Assembly (NCBI GenBank): GCA_024809215.1
Contig: JANUBW010000001.1
Location: 868,001-932,000 of the forward strand
Source: Niastella sp. OAS944
Lineage (GTDB): Bacteria; Bacteroidota; Bacteroidia; Chitinophagales; Chitinophagaceae
Length of the DNA stretch: 64,000 nucleotides
Direction of reading: 5' to 3'
Below the pieces are notes generated by a model. The model was not told the origin of the DNA. It searched no databases and worked only from the letters and a program-made list of their open reading frames with translations. The position numbers were made by a program, and so were the translations under genes. Positions 1 through 8,485 of the stretch are shown piece by piece (within the stretch, counting starts at the first letter, position 1; every line of letters begins with the position of its first letter).

Positions 1-450
1 ACTCATATCAAAATCAAGGAATAATTGCAGATCGCCTGTATGGGTTACAGCCGTAGTAATGGCATGAGTTTGTGTAGCTTCTATATACAATTTAACCTGT
101 GCAATTTTTTCGGCAGGCACCTGTAATGCCTGCAGCCGCTTCACTGCCAACCGGGCACTGCGGGGCTCATTGTCTTTTCGCAGAACATTGTAAATGATAT
201 CGTGATAGAAAACGGCAAACGCTACCACATCCGGGTCGTTCAACGCATGCGCAAATTGTTCGCAATAGCGCAGCAACGCCGCTATATGATACAGGTTATG
301 GTAATGCCGGCGGCCCGATGTATACTTTCTTTCTATCTCCAGGTAAAACCGGGTAATAAGTTCACTGTCGTTACAATACCTGCCCGTTAGTTGGTCCCAA
401 ATAGAACGGAGATCATCAGGCTTTGGCGAGCTTGCTTCTTCTGTATCCAT
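1..450 (-). CDS. HD-domain metal-dependent hydrolase, 3' part beyond window edge
   Basis: The reading frame is open from an ATG at 450 to the window edge, giving the first 150 residues. An HNLYH segment is followed by FAVFYHDIIYN, the His/His-Asp arrangement of predicted HD-superfamily phosphohydrolases (COG4339 type, usually about 200 residues). The substrate of this family is not established. The start ATG lies inside the 3' end of the upstream permease gene (35-nt overlap), so the two are probably co-transcribed and translationally coupled. The C-terminus is missing only because of the window boundary; no break is seen. The family call is an inference from the motif and general layout. Confidence 0.7.
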   Translation of the reverse strand, partial: MDTEEASSPKPDDLRSIWDQLTGRYCNDSELITRFYLEIERKYTSGRRHYHNLYHIAALLRYCEQFAHALNDPDVVAFAVFYHDIIYNVLRKDNEPRSARLAVKRLQALQVPAEKIAQVKLYIEATQTHAITTAVTHTGDLQLFLDFDMS

Positions 451-2185
451 AGAAAATGTAAATGATAAGCCCTAAACCCAACCAGCCCAGGAACCAGGCC
501 CAGTTGCTTTTTGTCATACCGGTTAACAGGTATAAACAGGTGGTTACACCCATCAATGGTATCAGGGAATATTTTTTAACAAAGGCCATAATGGCCAATA
601 TGATGGCCGATAGCCAGAAGATGATCAATGAGATTTTAGGAATGGCCAGGTCCATAAACGTTACTTTCTTTTCAACATAATCGGCATTGGCCGAAAAATC
701 ATAATTGAACATGTCGGGAAAATAACCTGGCGCCCAGTTAGCCAGTATTAATACGGCTGTCAGTATCAATGCCGGAAATATAAACTGTGCATTGATAAAA
801 GGCATATTGAAACGGCCTTCCACTTTTTCTTTTCTTGGTATAAGCAATACGCCACCGCATACCAGCACAAAAGCAAACAGGGTAGCTATACTGGTAAAGT
901 CAAGTACAAACGATTTATCGGTAAACAAAATGGGCAATCCCACTACCAAACCGGTAACTATGGTTGAAAAAGATGGCGTGTTGTATTTTTTATGAATGCG
1001 TTGAAAAACGGGTGGTAATAATCCATCGCGGCTCATGCTCATCCAAATACGGGGTTGCCCCATTTGAAACACCAGTAACACACTCGTCATGGCTATTACC
1101 GCACAAACCGATACCAGCAACTGCATCCAACCTACATTCTTTACTTCAAAGATCTTTGCCAATGGGTCGCCTACGTTCTCAAATTGTTTATAGTTTACCA
1201 CACCGGTAAGCACAAGCGCCAGCAGAATATATACAATGGTACAGATCACCAATGAATAGGTCATACCCCGGGGCAGATCGCGTTGCGGGTTCTTACTTTC
1301 CTCGGCCAGTACACTCACCGCATCAAAACCAATATAGGCAAAGAATACACCCGATACCGCTGCCATTACACCACCAAAGCCGTTGGGCATAAATGATTTT
1401 ACGCCTGCATCATTAACCGGCAACCAGTTAGCAGGGTCAATATAATAAGCACCTACAATGATCACCAGCGCAACCACGGCCAGCTTTAGTATCACCATGG
1501 CATTGCTGAAATTGCGCGATTCTTTTATGCCTATATACACCAATGTTGTAATAAGTACATTGATGATGAGGGCAGGCAGGTCGAAGATTATTTTTAATGA
1601 ACCTGCTACCGGACTGTTATTCCAGGCATTTATCAACTCGGCATTGCTTTGGTTCTTTACGAACTCAATTTGTTCAGCGGCCGTTTGGGAAGAATAATTA
1701 AGGAACGTTTTTTTCGCTTCCTGGTAACTACAGGTAAGAAAATCGGGAATATGTACATTTATCTTATGCAGAAATGAAGTGAAATAATCGCTCCATGAAA
1801 AGGCCACATAAATATTGCCGATTGAATATTCCATAATGAGGGCCCAGCCAATGATCCAGGCAAACAACTCACCAAACGAGGCATAAGCATATGTATAAGC
1901 GCTTCCGGCAACGGGAATACGGCTGGCAAACTCTGAATAACAAAATGCGGTAAACGCACAAGCGATACCGCACATAATAAATAAGATCACCACACCGGGG
2001 CCGCCTTTAAAGCAGGCATCGCCTAAGCTACTAAAGCTGCCCGCGCCAATAATGGCGGCAATACCAAAAAAGGTAAGGTCCCGCACATTCAACACCCGCT
2101 TTAACCCACCACTACCATGACTGTCATCGCTTCCTTCTTTTAGGATAGATTCTATTTTTTTTGTGCGAAACAAAGAATTTGGCAT
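416..2185 (-). CDS. APC-family amino acid permease (cationic amino acid transporter-like)
   Basis: A 589-residue polytopic inner-membrane protein. Near residue 40 it has the glycine-rich first-helix motif AAIIGAGSF typical of APC transporters, and the hydrophobicity suggests about 12-14 membrane segments. The family imports or exchanges amino acids, often cationic ones, using ion gradients. A long hydrophilic stretch at about residues 150-205, between early helices, is larger than in compact APC members and probably forms an extracytoplasmic loop. The gene stands alone upstream of the HD-domain gene, which starts inside its 3' end. The exact substrate cannot be read from the sequence. Confidence 0.88.
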   Translation of the reverse strand: MPNSLFRTKKIESILKEGSDDSHGSGGLKRVLNVRDLTFFGIAAIIGAGSFSSLGDACFKGGPGVVILFIMCGIACAFTAFCYSEFASRIPVAGSAYTYAYASFGELFAWIIGWALIMEYSIGNIYVAFSWSDYFTSFLHKINVHIPDFLTCSYQEAKKTFLNYSSQTAAEQIEFVKNQSNAELINAWNNSPVAGSLKIIFDLPALIINVLITTLVYIGIKESRNFSNAMVILKLAVVALVIIVGAYYIDPANWLPVNDAGVKSFMPNGFGGVMAAVSGVFFAYIGFDAVSVLAEESKNPQRDLPRGMTYSLVICTIVYILLALVLTGVVNYKQFENVGDPLAKIFEVKNVGWMQLLVSVCAVIAMTSVLLVFQMGQPRIWMSMSRDGLLPPVFQRIHKKYNTPSFSTIVTGLVVGLPILFTDKSFVLDFTSIATLFAFVLVCGGVLLIPRKEKVEGRFNMPFINAQFIFPALILTAVLILANWAPGYFPDMFNYDFSANADYVEKKVTFMDLAIPKISLIIFWLSAIILAIMAFVKKYSLIPLMGVTTCLYLLTGMTKSNWAWFLGWLGLGLIIYIFYGYRRSKLAKA

Positions 2186-2261
2186 ACTGGCAGTGGGTTT
2201 TAGGCGCGAAAATTATGAATATTCCGTAAAAAAACCGAATGATTGTTAGTATAGTAAATGC

Positions 2262-2355
2262 AATTTCTGATTTTGCGATTTAGAGATTTCGAGATTTCTT
2301 TATGTGTTGCCTTTCGACAAATCGCAAAATCTCTAAATCTCAAAATCTCTAAATA
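2262..2355. repeat. 8-bp word array, inverted pair (family A)
   Basis: Left arm 2262-2299 and right arm about 2317-2355 are built from the word AAATCTCT and variants (AAATCGCA, AAATCTCA) repeated every 8 bp. The left arm is the reverse complement of the right, so the transcript could fold into a long hairpin with a loop of about 17 nt. It fills the gap between the permease and prenyl synthase genes and ends a few bases before the prenyl synthase stop codon. A second copy of the same family lies at 7829-7922. Confidence 0.85.
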
Positions 2356-2357
2356 AC

Positions 2358-3323
2358 TTAATGTTCCCTCTGTACCAGAAAGTGCGCCAATTGCCGCAGC
2401 GGTTCCTTACGCACCGATACCACCGCCATTTCTTCCAGGTGCTCAAATGCTTCGTTCATATATTTTTCTTTGAGACCGGCGGCCCATTTATTAACCCCAC
2501 AATCATCAAAGACTGATAATACACGGGCAACTTTATCGGCAGGGTTTTCCTGCATTAACCGTTTTAATTCTTTCAACTGGGCGGGGTTAGCCGATTCCAG
2601 CGCTTTGATCATTAAAAAGGTTTTTTTATTGGCAATGATATCGCCACCGGGTTGTTTACCAAACTTGGCCGGATCGCCATAGCAATCGAGGTAATCGTCT
2701 TGTATTTGAAACGCTATGCCCAGGTTGCGGCCAAAAGCGTATATATGACCCTGATTATTTTGCGAGGCTCCGCCAAGAATAGCACCCAACTGTAAACTGG
2801 CAGCCAGTAATACCGATGTTTTTAATTCTATCATGCGCAGGTACTCATCCATTTTCACCACCTCCTGCTTTTCAAAATCCATATCCAGTTGCTGTCCTTC
2901 GCACACTTCTTTAGCGGTTTTGTTAAACAGCGCAACCACCTGGTGAAGATAATCGTTGCTTATTTTATTGAGGTAATCATACGCTACAATAAGCATTACA
3001 TCGCCCGCCAGCAATGCAGTTGACTCGCCATACTTTGCATGTACAGTGGGTTGGTTGCGGCGTAGCGGCGCCTTATCCATTATATCGTCGTGTATAAGGG
3101 TGAAGTTGTGAAACAGCTCTATGGCTGTGGCCACCGGCCAGGCGTCCTTGCTTATTTCATCGAATAACTCATTGCCCATTAAACAACTCACCGGGCGTAC
3201 CCGTTTGCCACCCAGGCTCAGGAAATATTCATCGGCATCGTATAGGGTGGCAGGTTCAGCAGGAAAGTGTCTTACATTGAAATATTGTGCGAATTGTTTA
3301 GAAAGGTCTTCGAAACTATGCAT
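2358..3323 (-). CDS. Polyprenyl synthetase (short-chain trans-prenyltransferase)
   Basis: A 321-residue protein that condenses isopentenyl diphosphate with allylic diphosphates. GGKRVRP is at 38-44, the first aspartate-rich motif DDIMD at 79-83 and the second, DDYLD, at 209-213. All catalytic aspartates are present. The residue five positions before the first motif is Phe74; in this family an aromatic residue there limits chain length, so a C15-C20 product (FPP or GGPP) is more likely than a long quinone side chain. That is inference. A 171-nt gap with repeats separates it from rnr upstream. Confidence 0.9.
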   Translation of the reverse strand: MHSFEDLSKQFAQYFNVRHFPAEPATLYDADEYFLSLGGKRVRPVSCLMGNELFDEISKDAWPVATAIELFHNFTLIHDDIMDKAPLRRNQPTVHAKYGESTALLAGDVMLIVAYDYLNKISNDYLHQVVALFNKTAKEVCEGQQLDMDFEKQEVVKMDEYLRMIELKTSVLLAASLQLGAILGGASQNNQGHIYAFGRNLGIAFQIQDDYLDCYGDPAKFGKQPGGDIIANKKTFLMIKALESANPAQLKELKRLMQENPADKVARVLSVFDDCGVNKWAAGLKEKYMNEAFEHLEEMAVVSVRKEPLRQLAHFLVQREH

Positions 3324-3377
3324 GCGATACCGTAATTGTTATACTTTTTTGTATTCGTTTTCAAAGGGACAGGCTTA

Positions 3378-3413
3378 GGCCCCCTCCAGACCTCCCCCGG
3401 AAGGGGGGAGGCC
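3378..3413. repeat. GC-rich REP-like hairpin
   Basis: CCTCCCCC at 3391-3398 pairs with GGGGGAGG at about 3404-3411 around a GGAA loop, with an outer GG/CC pair and a bulged CCCCTCCAGA. It is much richer in G+C than its surroundings and lies between rnr and the prenyl synthase gene. No second copy is seen in the window. The shape resembles dispersed extragenic palindromes. Confidence 0.6.
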
Positions 3414-3442
3414 ATTTATTAGGTCAATTTTCTTTATGAATT

Positions 3443-3494
3443 CTATCACCTCCATCAACTTTTCAACTCCTCGTTAACTCGTCAACTCGTTAAC
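3443..3494. repeat. 8-bp word array abutting the rnr stop codon (family B)
   Basis: The words TCGTTAAC and TCGTCAAC follow each other every 8 bp, after an irregular part with CATCAAC and TTCAAC. The array runs directly into the rnr TAA (3495-3497). Related words occur in opposite orientation at 24180-24290 and in the same orientation at about 43651-43682. Confidence 0.75.
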
Positions 3495-5552
3495 TTACTT
3501 CTTCTTCCTTGGTCCTTTACTTTTATGTTTTGGAATGGGTGCTGTTGGAGGAATTGGTTTCTTACCCTTTCTAATTTCAGCGCCTCCTTCTTTCAAAGCA
3601 GAAGTAATAACCCACTCATAATCCAACTGGCGTTTGGTTAAATTAGCGGCTACCACTTTAATGCGCACTTTATCGCCCATCGCAAACTTACGGCCACTGC
3701 GCATACCCACTAAGCTGTAATCACTTTCAATATGACGGAATTCATCATACTCCATCAAACTGTTTATGCTTACCAACCCTTCGCATTTATGTTCAATAGT
3801 TTCTACCCAAAATCCAAAGGAAGCCACACCGCTTATCACTCCTTCAAACTCGTCGCCCAGAAATTCTTTCATGTACTCAACCTGTTTGTACTTATTGGCG
3901 GCGCGTTCTGCTTCCATAGCCGAACGTTCTTTCTCACTACAATGTTTACATTTCGCTTCCAGCTTTTTCTCCGGCTCTACATTGCCCAGTAGCACGGCAT
4001 GCAATATACGATGCACCAACACATCCGGATAACGGCGTATGGGTGATGTAAAGTGACAATAGTGTTTAAAGCCCAATCCATAGTGACCGATGTTCTCGGT
4101 TGTATAAATGGCCTTTGCCATGGTGCGTATACCCAGCTGCTCCAGCACATGCTGCTCGGGTTTACCCTGCACATCTTTCAACATCTGGTTGAACGATTCT
4201 GCAATGCCTTCCGGCGTTTTTGTATCGAACGTATGGCCATAGCGGCGGGCAAATTCAACAAACGGCATTAGTTTCATTTCATCGGGCGTATCGTGCACGC
4301 GATATGGGAAAGGAAGATCTTTTTTGTTCACCTTTACCCGGCCTACATTCTCGGCCACCACCCGGTTGGCCAGCAACATAAACTCTTCAATAAGCTGGTG
4401 CGCTTCCTTACTTTCTTTCACCAGTATGCCTATAGGCTTTCCGGTTTCATCGAGTTTAAAGCGTACTTCCTGTGAGGAGAAGTTAATGGCGCCTTTTCTA
4501 AACCGTTGTGAACGGAACTGCTGGGCCAGTTTATTCAACAGTAATATTTCATCGAGGTATAACCCCTCGCCTTTTTCAATGATCTCCTGCACTTCTTCAT
4601 AAGTAAAGCGGTGGTTACTATGGATCACCGTTTTACCCAGCCAGTATTGTTTTATTTCTCCTGTATCGGTTATTTGAAATATAGCGCTGAAAGTGAGTTT
4701 ATCTTCACGCGGGCGCAAAGAGCACAGCACGTTTGAGATATGTTCTGGCAACATTGGTGCTACCCTGTCGGGCAGGTATACCGATGTAGCCCGGTCGTAC
4801 GCTTCTTTATCCAACGCCGTATCGGGTTCCACATAATGGCTTACATCGGCAATGTGCACACCTATTTCGTACAAACCGTTTTTAAGTAAGCGAATGCTTA
4901 TGGCATCATCAAAATCCTTTGCATCAACAGGGTCAATGGTAAAGGTGAGTATATCGCGACAATCTTTTCTTTTATTTATCTCGTCCTGCGAAATAGTATC
5001 GGGTATACGTGCGGCTTCTTCAAATACATTCTCGGGGAAGAACAATGGAAATCCGTTTTCCATCAGAATTTCCTTCATGGCCATATCGCCTTCATTACCG
5101 GCATCCATCACCTGCACTACAGTACCAACCGGCTTTTTTTGTTTTTCCCATTCGGTAATGCGCACTATTACGCGATCGTTGTCTTTTGCGCCATTCAATG
5201 CCGTTTCGGGAATGAAGATATCCGGCATTGGCTTTTCGGTATCGGCAGTAAAGAATGCGGCGCTTTTGCCTATTTCAATTTTACCAAGGAACTCAGTTTG
5301 TTTACGTTGCAATACGTCTACAACAGCACCCTGCTGACGGCCGCTTTTTTTAGCGCCACCAAATACCTGCACGCGAACGGTGTCGCCATGCAATGCGGTG
5401 TTAAAATCGTTGGGACGTACCAGTATATCATTAGGAAGGTTCTCAACTATTACATACCCGATGCCTGACCGGGTAATATCTAAAACGCCTTTTAGCGTAT
5501 TCTGCGAAGAAGTTCCTTTTTTCTTTTTCTTCTTTGCCTGTTTCTTGCTCAT
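3495..5552 (-). CDS. rnr: Ribonuclease R
   Basis: A 685-residue 3'-5' exoribonuclease of the RNB family. N-terminal cold-shock/OB domains are followed by the catalytic RNB domain with DPVDAKDFDDAIS (metal-binding aspartates, about residue 205), later FTSPIRRYPD, and a C-terminal S1 domain (about 570-650). Both ends are very basic: lysine runs follow the start and the tail ends in RKKK. RNase R degrades structured RNA and takes part in rRNA and tmRNA-linked quality control; smpB lies elsewhere in the window. It is the last gene of a tight bioD / cyclo-ligase / lpxK / rnr chain, 9 nt after lpxK. Confidence 0.95.
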   Translation of the reverse strand: MSKKQAKKKKKKGTSSQNTLKGVLDITRSGIGYVIVENLPNDILVRPNDFNTALHGDTVRVQVFGGAKKSGRQQGAVVDVLQRKQTEFLGKIEIGKSAAFFTADTEKPMPDIFIPETALNGAKDNDRVIVRITEWEKQKKPVGTVVQVMDAGNEGDMAMKEILMENGFPLFFPENVFEEAARIPDTISQDEINKRKDCRDILTFTIDPVDAKDFDDAISIRLLKNGLYEIGVHIADVSHYVEPDTALDKEAYDRATSVYLPDRVAPMLPEHISNVLCSLRPREDKLTFSAIFQITDTGEIKQYWLGKTVIHSNHRFTYEEVQEIIEKGEGLYLDEILLLNKLAQQFRSQRFRKGAINFSSQEVRFKLDETGKPIGILVKESKEAHQLIEEFMLLANRVVAENVGRVKVNKKDLPFPYRVHDTPDEMKLMPFVEFARRYGHTFDTKTPEGIAESFNQMLKDVQGKPEQHVLEQLGIRTMAKAIYTTENIGHYGLGFKHYCHFTSPIRRYPDVLVHRILHAVLLGNVEPEKKLEAKCKHCSEKERSAMEAERAANKYKQVEYMKEFLGDEFEGVISGVASFGFWVETIEHKCEGLVSINSLMEYDEFRHIESDYSLVGMRSGRKFAMGDKVRIKVVAANLTKRQLDYEWVITSALKEGGAEIRKGKKPIPPTAPIPKHKSKGPRKKK

Positions 5553-5561
5553 TCAAACATT

Positions 5562-6638
5562 TTAATTCGTGATACTGAAATCAGTAATGAATTTACTGAT
5601 AATATCAGTAAACTGATGCCCTTCATTAAAAAGGAATTGGATTTCAATGGGTATTACATATAAGGGGTAATCTTGCAAGGTTTGTCCAAATTTTATAAGG
5701 CGAACGGCATCCTTTTCAGTAGTAAGTATAATTTTATTCTGTGTTGGGATGTTCTTAAACCTGTTCACAATATCCTTCCAGTCGTCGATGGAAAAGATGT
5801 GGTGATCGCTGTACGATAATTCGTAGTAGGCTTTTGTAGCATCCTGTAAATACTTTTTCAACGGCAGCGGGTTTGCAATGCCACTTACCAGTAACACTTC
5901 GGTGCTGGTATGCAGCGAAAGTTCCTGTTTGGTAATAATGTGGTAAGGCAATCCATAGCGTATCGTTGTAAAGAACAGCTGCTGGTGTGGCAGCGGTTTA
6001 ATTTCCTGTTTAATTTTTTGTTTTTCTTCCTCGGTTAGGGTAGCGGGGCATTTGGTCACCACTATTACGTGTGCCCGCTTGTACGATTTTCGTTCATCGC
6101 GCAAGTCGCCACTCGGTAATACCCAGTCGCGGGTGAAGAGGTTATCGTAATTGGTAAGCACGATGTTCAATCCAGCTTTTATAGCCCGGTGCTGAAATGC
6201 ATCATCGAGGATCACCACTTTGGTTTCGGGCCTGTCGTGCAGCAACTGCGGAATGGCCACAATTCTTTCCTCGCCTACTGCAATGCTTACATCGGGAAAT
6301 TTTTGATGGAATTGCATCGGTTCGTCACCAATATCCAGGGCGGTAGTGTTTTCGCCGGCCAGGGCATACCCTTTTGTGCGGCGTTTGTACCCACGGCTCA
6401 ACACGGCCACCTTCATATCCTTATGCAAGTATTTTACCAGCCATTCAACCATGGGCGATTTTCCGGTACCGCCTACAGACAGGTTTCCTATGCAAATGAT
6501 TGGCAGATTAAACCCGGTGGATCGAAGTATTCCTTTGTCGTACAATCGGTTACGTATCCATATCGCTGCACCATATAACAGGGAAAAAGGGAACAACAAT
6601 ATGCGGAAGGGTCGCAGCAACGGAGCATTAAAATTCAT
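5562..6638 (-). CDS. lpxK: Tetraacyldisaccharide 4'-kinase
   Basis: A 358-residue inner-membrane-associated kinase that phosphorylates the 4' position of the lipid A disaccharide precursor. A hydrophobic N-terminal helix (about 8-28) is followed by the P-loop SVGGTGKSP near residues 54-62 and by DDAFQHR, the conserved LpxK motif carrying catalytic residues. Its length is usual for the family. The start overlaps the end of the cyclo-ligase gene by 11 nt, which indicates an operon. Its presence fits a lipid A-making Gram-negative cell. Confidence 0.95.
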   Translation of the reverse strand: MNFNAPLLRPFRILLFPFSLLYGAAIWIRNRLYDKGILRSTGFNLPIICIGNLSVGGTGKSPMVEWLVKYLHKDMKVAVLSRGYKRRTKGYALAGENTTALDIGDEPMQFHQKFPDVSIAVGEERIVAIPQLLHDRPETKVVILDDAFQHRAIKAGLNIVLTNYDNLFTRDWVLPSGDLRDERKSYKRAHVIVVTKCPATLTEEEKQKIKQEIKPLPHQQLFFTTIRYGLPYHIITKQELSLHTSTEVLLVSGIANPLPLKKYLQDATKAYYELSYSDHHIFSIDDWKDIVNRFKNIPTQNKIILTTEKDAVRLIKFGQTLQDYPLYVIPIEIQFLFNEGHQFTDIISKFITDFSITN

Positions 6639-7197
6639 AAATACGATGCGGTGTAATGCAAAAATTTAAAGGTACATCAAATTCGTCGATGTCCTCAAGG
6701 TAATCTACCGCGTCGAAAAACGAAAACCCTACCTTAATGCTCTCGGGCCGGCATTGGGAAAGGTACCGGTCGTAATAACCTTTACCGTACCCTACCCGGT
6801 ACCCGCGTTTGTCGAATGCTACCAGGGGCACAAATATAAGGTCGAGTTTTTGGGGTGGAACAGTAGCGCCGCCAATAGGCTCCAGTATGTTGAATTTGTT
6901 CTTGATGAACAAACCATCTTTTTCAACCAGTACAGCTTCCATATCGAGCAGGTCAACATGAATTTTGGGCCATGCCACCCGCATCATCATGTTCTGCTCT
7001 TTGAGAATATCCTCACATACACTCACGTCGAACTCATGCCGGCTTGCCAGCGGATTATACGACAACAGATTATTTACCGGAGGGAGTTTAATTTTCCTGA
7101 AGCCGGAAGCGATCGATGCGGTGAGTTGTTGCAGCTCATCTTCCGGAATATCCATTCTAAGTTTCAAATACTCTTTTCTAACGGTTCTTTTTATCAT
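6628..7197 (-). CDS. 5-formyltetrahydrofolate cyclo-ligase
   Basis: A 189-residue protein that converts 5-formyl-THF to 5,10-methenyl-THF using ATP. The family signature GYGKGYYDRYL lies in the C-terminal half, preceded by the conserved segment DLIFVPLVAFD. The N-terminal basic helix (KRTVRKEYLKLR) is also typical. The start ATG overlaps the bioD stop as ATGA, so translation is probably coupled. With folB elsewhere in the window it serves folate metabolism. Confidence 0.93.
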   Translation of the reverse strand: MIKRTVRKEYLKLRMDIPEDELQQLTASIASGFRKIKLPPVNNLLSYNPLASRHEFDVSVCEDILKEQNMMMRVAWPKIHVDLLDMEAVLVEKDGLFIKNKFNILEPIGGATVPPQKLDLIFVPLVAFDKRGYRVGYGKGYYDRYLSQCRPESIKVGFSFFDAVDYLEDIDEFDVPLNFCITPHRIYEF

Positions 7198-7823
7198 AGT
7201 ATATCTTTCAGCTGCTTTTTTATAGCAGCTGCCTGAGAGTTGATAAATGTCCCGTTTATATTATCTGTCCAGGGAATTGACGCTATCCTGGGAAAGTTGC
7301 TCCATTTTACAATCTCTTCTTCGTAATCGAGGTATTGGTCATTAAACACCCAGCCTATCACCGGAATTTGCATTTCGCGACAAACGCGCGCCGTCAATAA
7401 TGAGTGATTTATGCTCCCCAGGTAATTACGGCTTACCAAAATTACTTTGGCGCCCATTGCTTTTATCAGGTCGGCCACAAATTGTGACTCGTTCAATGGT
7501 ACCAGTATTCCACCTGCACCTTCAATGAGTAAGGTACGATCATTTTTGGGAATTTGCTCACAAATCTTTGAAATATCTATAGTTATGCCTTCTTCGCGGG
7601 CTGCAATATGTGGCGATGCCGGTTTTTTCAGCCGGTACACTTCGGGGTGTACAACCGAACCGGTTTGCTGCAACCAGTTGCTCACCCACTCGCTATCGGT
7701 GCCATCTTCAAACCCTGCCTGCACCGGTTTCCAGTAATCGGCTTCCAGGGCTTTGGTGAGAATGGCAGAGACCAAGGTCTTACCAATGCCAGTTCCTATC
7801 CCGGTGATGAATATTGGGGCCAT
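7194..7823 (-). CDS. bioD: Dethiobiotin synthetase
   Basis: A 209-residue ATP-dependent enzyme that closes the ureido ring of dethiobiotin. The N-terminal P-loop is FITGIGTGIGKT, and GAGGILVPL carries the second nucleotide/substrate loop. It is the first gene of the chain bioD / cyclo-ligase / lpxK / rnr. No other biotin gene lies next to it, which is unusual compared with clustered bio operons. The ATG at 7823 is directly followed on the plus-strand side by an 8-bp word array that fills its upstream region. Confidence 0.93.
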   Translation of the reverse strand: MAPIFITGIGTGIGKTLVSAILTKALEADYWKPVQAGFEDGTDSEWVSNWLQQTGSVVHPEVYRLKKPASPHIAAREEGITIDISKICEQIPKNDRTLLIEGAGGILVPLNESQFVADLIKAMGAKVILVSRNYLGSINHSLLTARVCREMQIPVIGWVFNDQYLDYEEEIVKWSNFPRIASIPWTDNINGTFINSQAAAIKKQLKDIL

Positions 7824-7828
7824 AAGGC

Positions 7829-7922
7829 AATTTCTGATTTTGAGATTTTGGGATTTTGAGATTTCTTTTAATGCCGCCTTCTAACAAATCGCAAAATCAC
7901 GAAATCCCTAAATCCCTAAATT
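7829..7922. repeat. 8-bp word array, inverted pair (family A, second copy)
   Basis: Left arm 7829-7866 and right arm about 7886-7922 consist of AAATCNCN words every 8 bp (AAATCTCA, AAATCCCA, AAATCCCT and others), reverse-complementary across a loop of about 19 nt. The left boundary has the same 14 bases as the copy at 2262, but inside the arms the words differ. It lies between bioD and rsmD. Confidence 0.85.
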
Positions 7923-7930
7923 TCTTCCTG

Positions 7931-8485
7931 CTAACCAGCAGTTTCTTCTTTATTAACAAAGATGCTAAAGATCGTAGTTCCATAATTCCGCTCCGTAACA
8001 TACAGGGGATAGTCTTTGTACTCATTTCGGGGCGTATGCTCCAGTACAAACCAGCCGCCGGGCTTTAATAATTGCTTTTCGGCAATCAGTTTTGGCAACT
8101 CATCGATGGTGCCCAACGCATAGGGCGGACCGGCAAAAATAAAATCAAACTTGCTGGTACACTGTTCTATGAATTTGAACACATCCATCTTTACCACGTT
8201 AAAGTTCTCCAGCTTTAAAGTAGCGGCTGTTTTTTTTATGAACTCATACATCGCAGTATCCTTCTCCACAATGGTGCTTTCGACAGCCCCGCGCGATTGA
8301 AGCTCGTAGCTGATGCTTCCGGTTCCGCCAAACAGATCGAGGGTATGTAAGGCAGTTATATCAAGATTATTTTGAATAATATTAAACAGTCCTTCCTTGG
8401 CAATATCCGTGGTGGGCCGGGTATGCGGCATTTTACCTGGCGGATTAATTTTTCTGCCTCCGTGCTCTCCTCCAATTATACGCAT
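7931..8485 (-). CDS. rsmD: RsmD-family 16S rRNA (guanine966-N2)-methyltransferase
   Basis: A 184-residue class I SAM methyltransferase that modifies G966 of 16S rRNA during 30S assembly. It starts with MRIIGG, has the GRKI/RPTTD segment (about 11-26) typical of RsmD, and has motif I LDLFGGTGSIS at 49-59. The odd point is motif IV: RsmD has (D/N)PPY, but here the sequence is AGPPY, with Gly119 in the place of the acidic or amide residue. The frame is intact and the rest of the family signature is present. The upstream DUF3822 gene overlaps its start by 10 nt. Confidence 0.88.
   Translation of the reverse strand: MRIIGGEHGGRKINPPGKMPHTRPTTDIAKEGLFNIIQNNLDITALHTLDLFGGTGSISYELQSRGAVESTIVEKDTAMYEFIKKTAATLKLENFNVVKMDVFKFIEQCTSKFDFIFAGPPYALGTIDELPKLIAEKQLLKPGGWFVLEHTPRNEYKDYPLYVTERNYGTTIFSIFVNKEETAG

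Noticed and set aside
2262-2355. CRISPR-like array
   Set aside because: The units are only 8 bp, lack spacers, and have inverted arms; no cas genes are in the window.
3378-3413. Rho-independent terminator of rnr
   Set aside because: The hairpin is GC-rich but has no T run on the rnr strand, and lies 80 nt past the stop; I listed it as a repeat.
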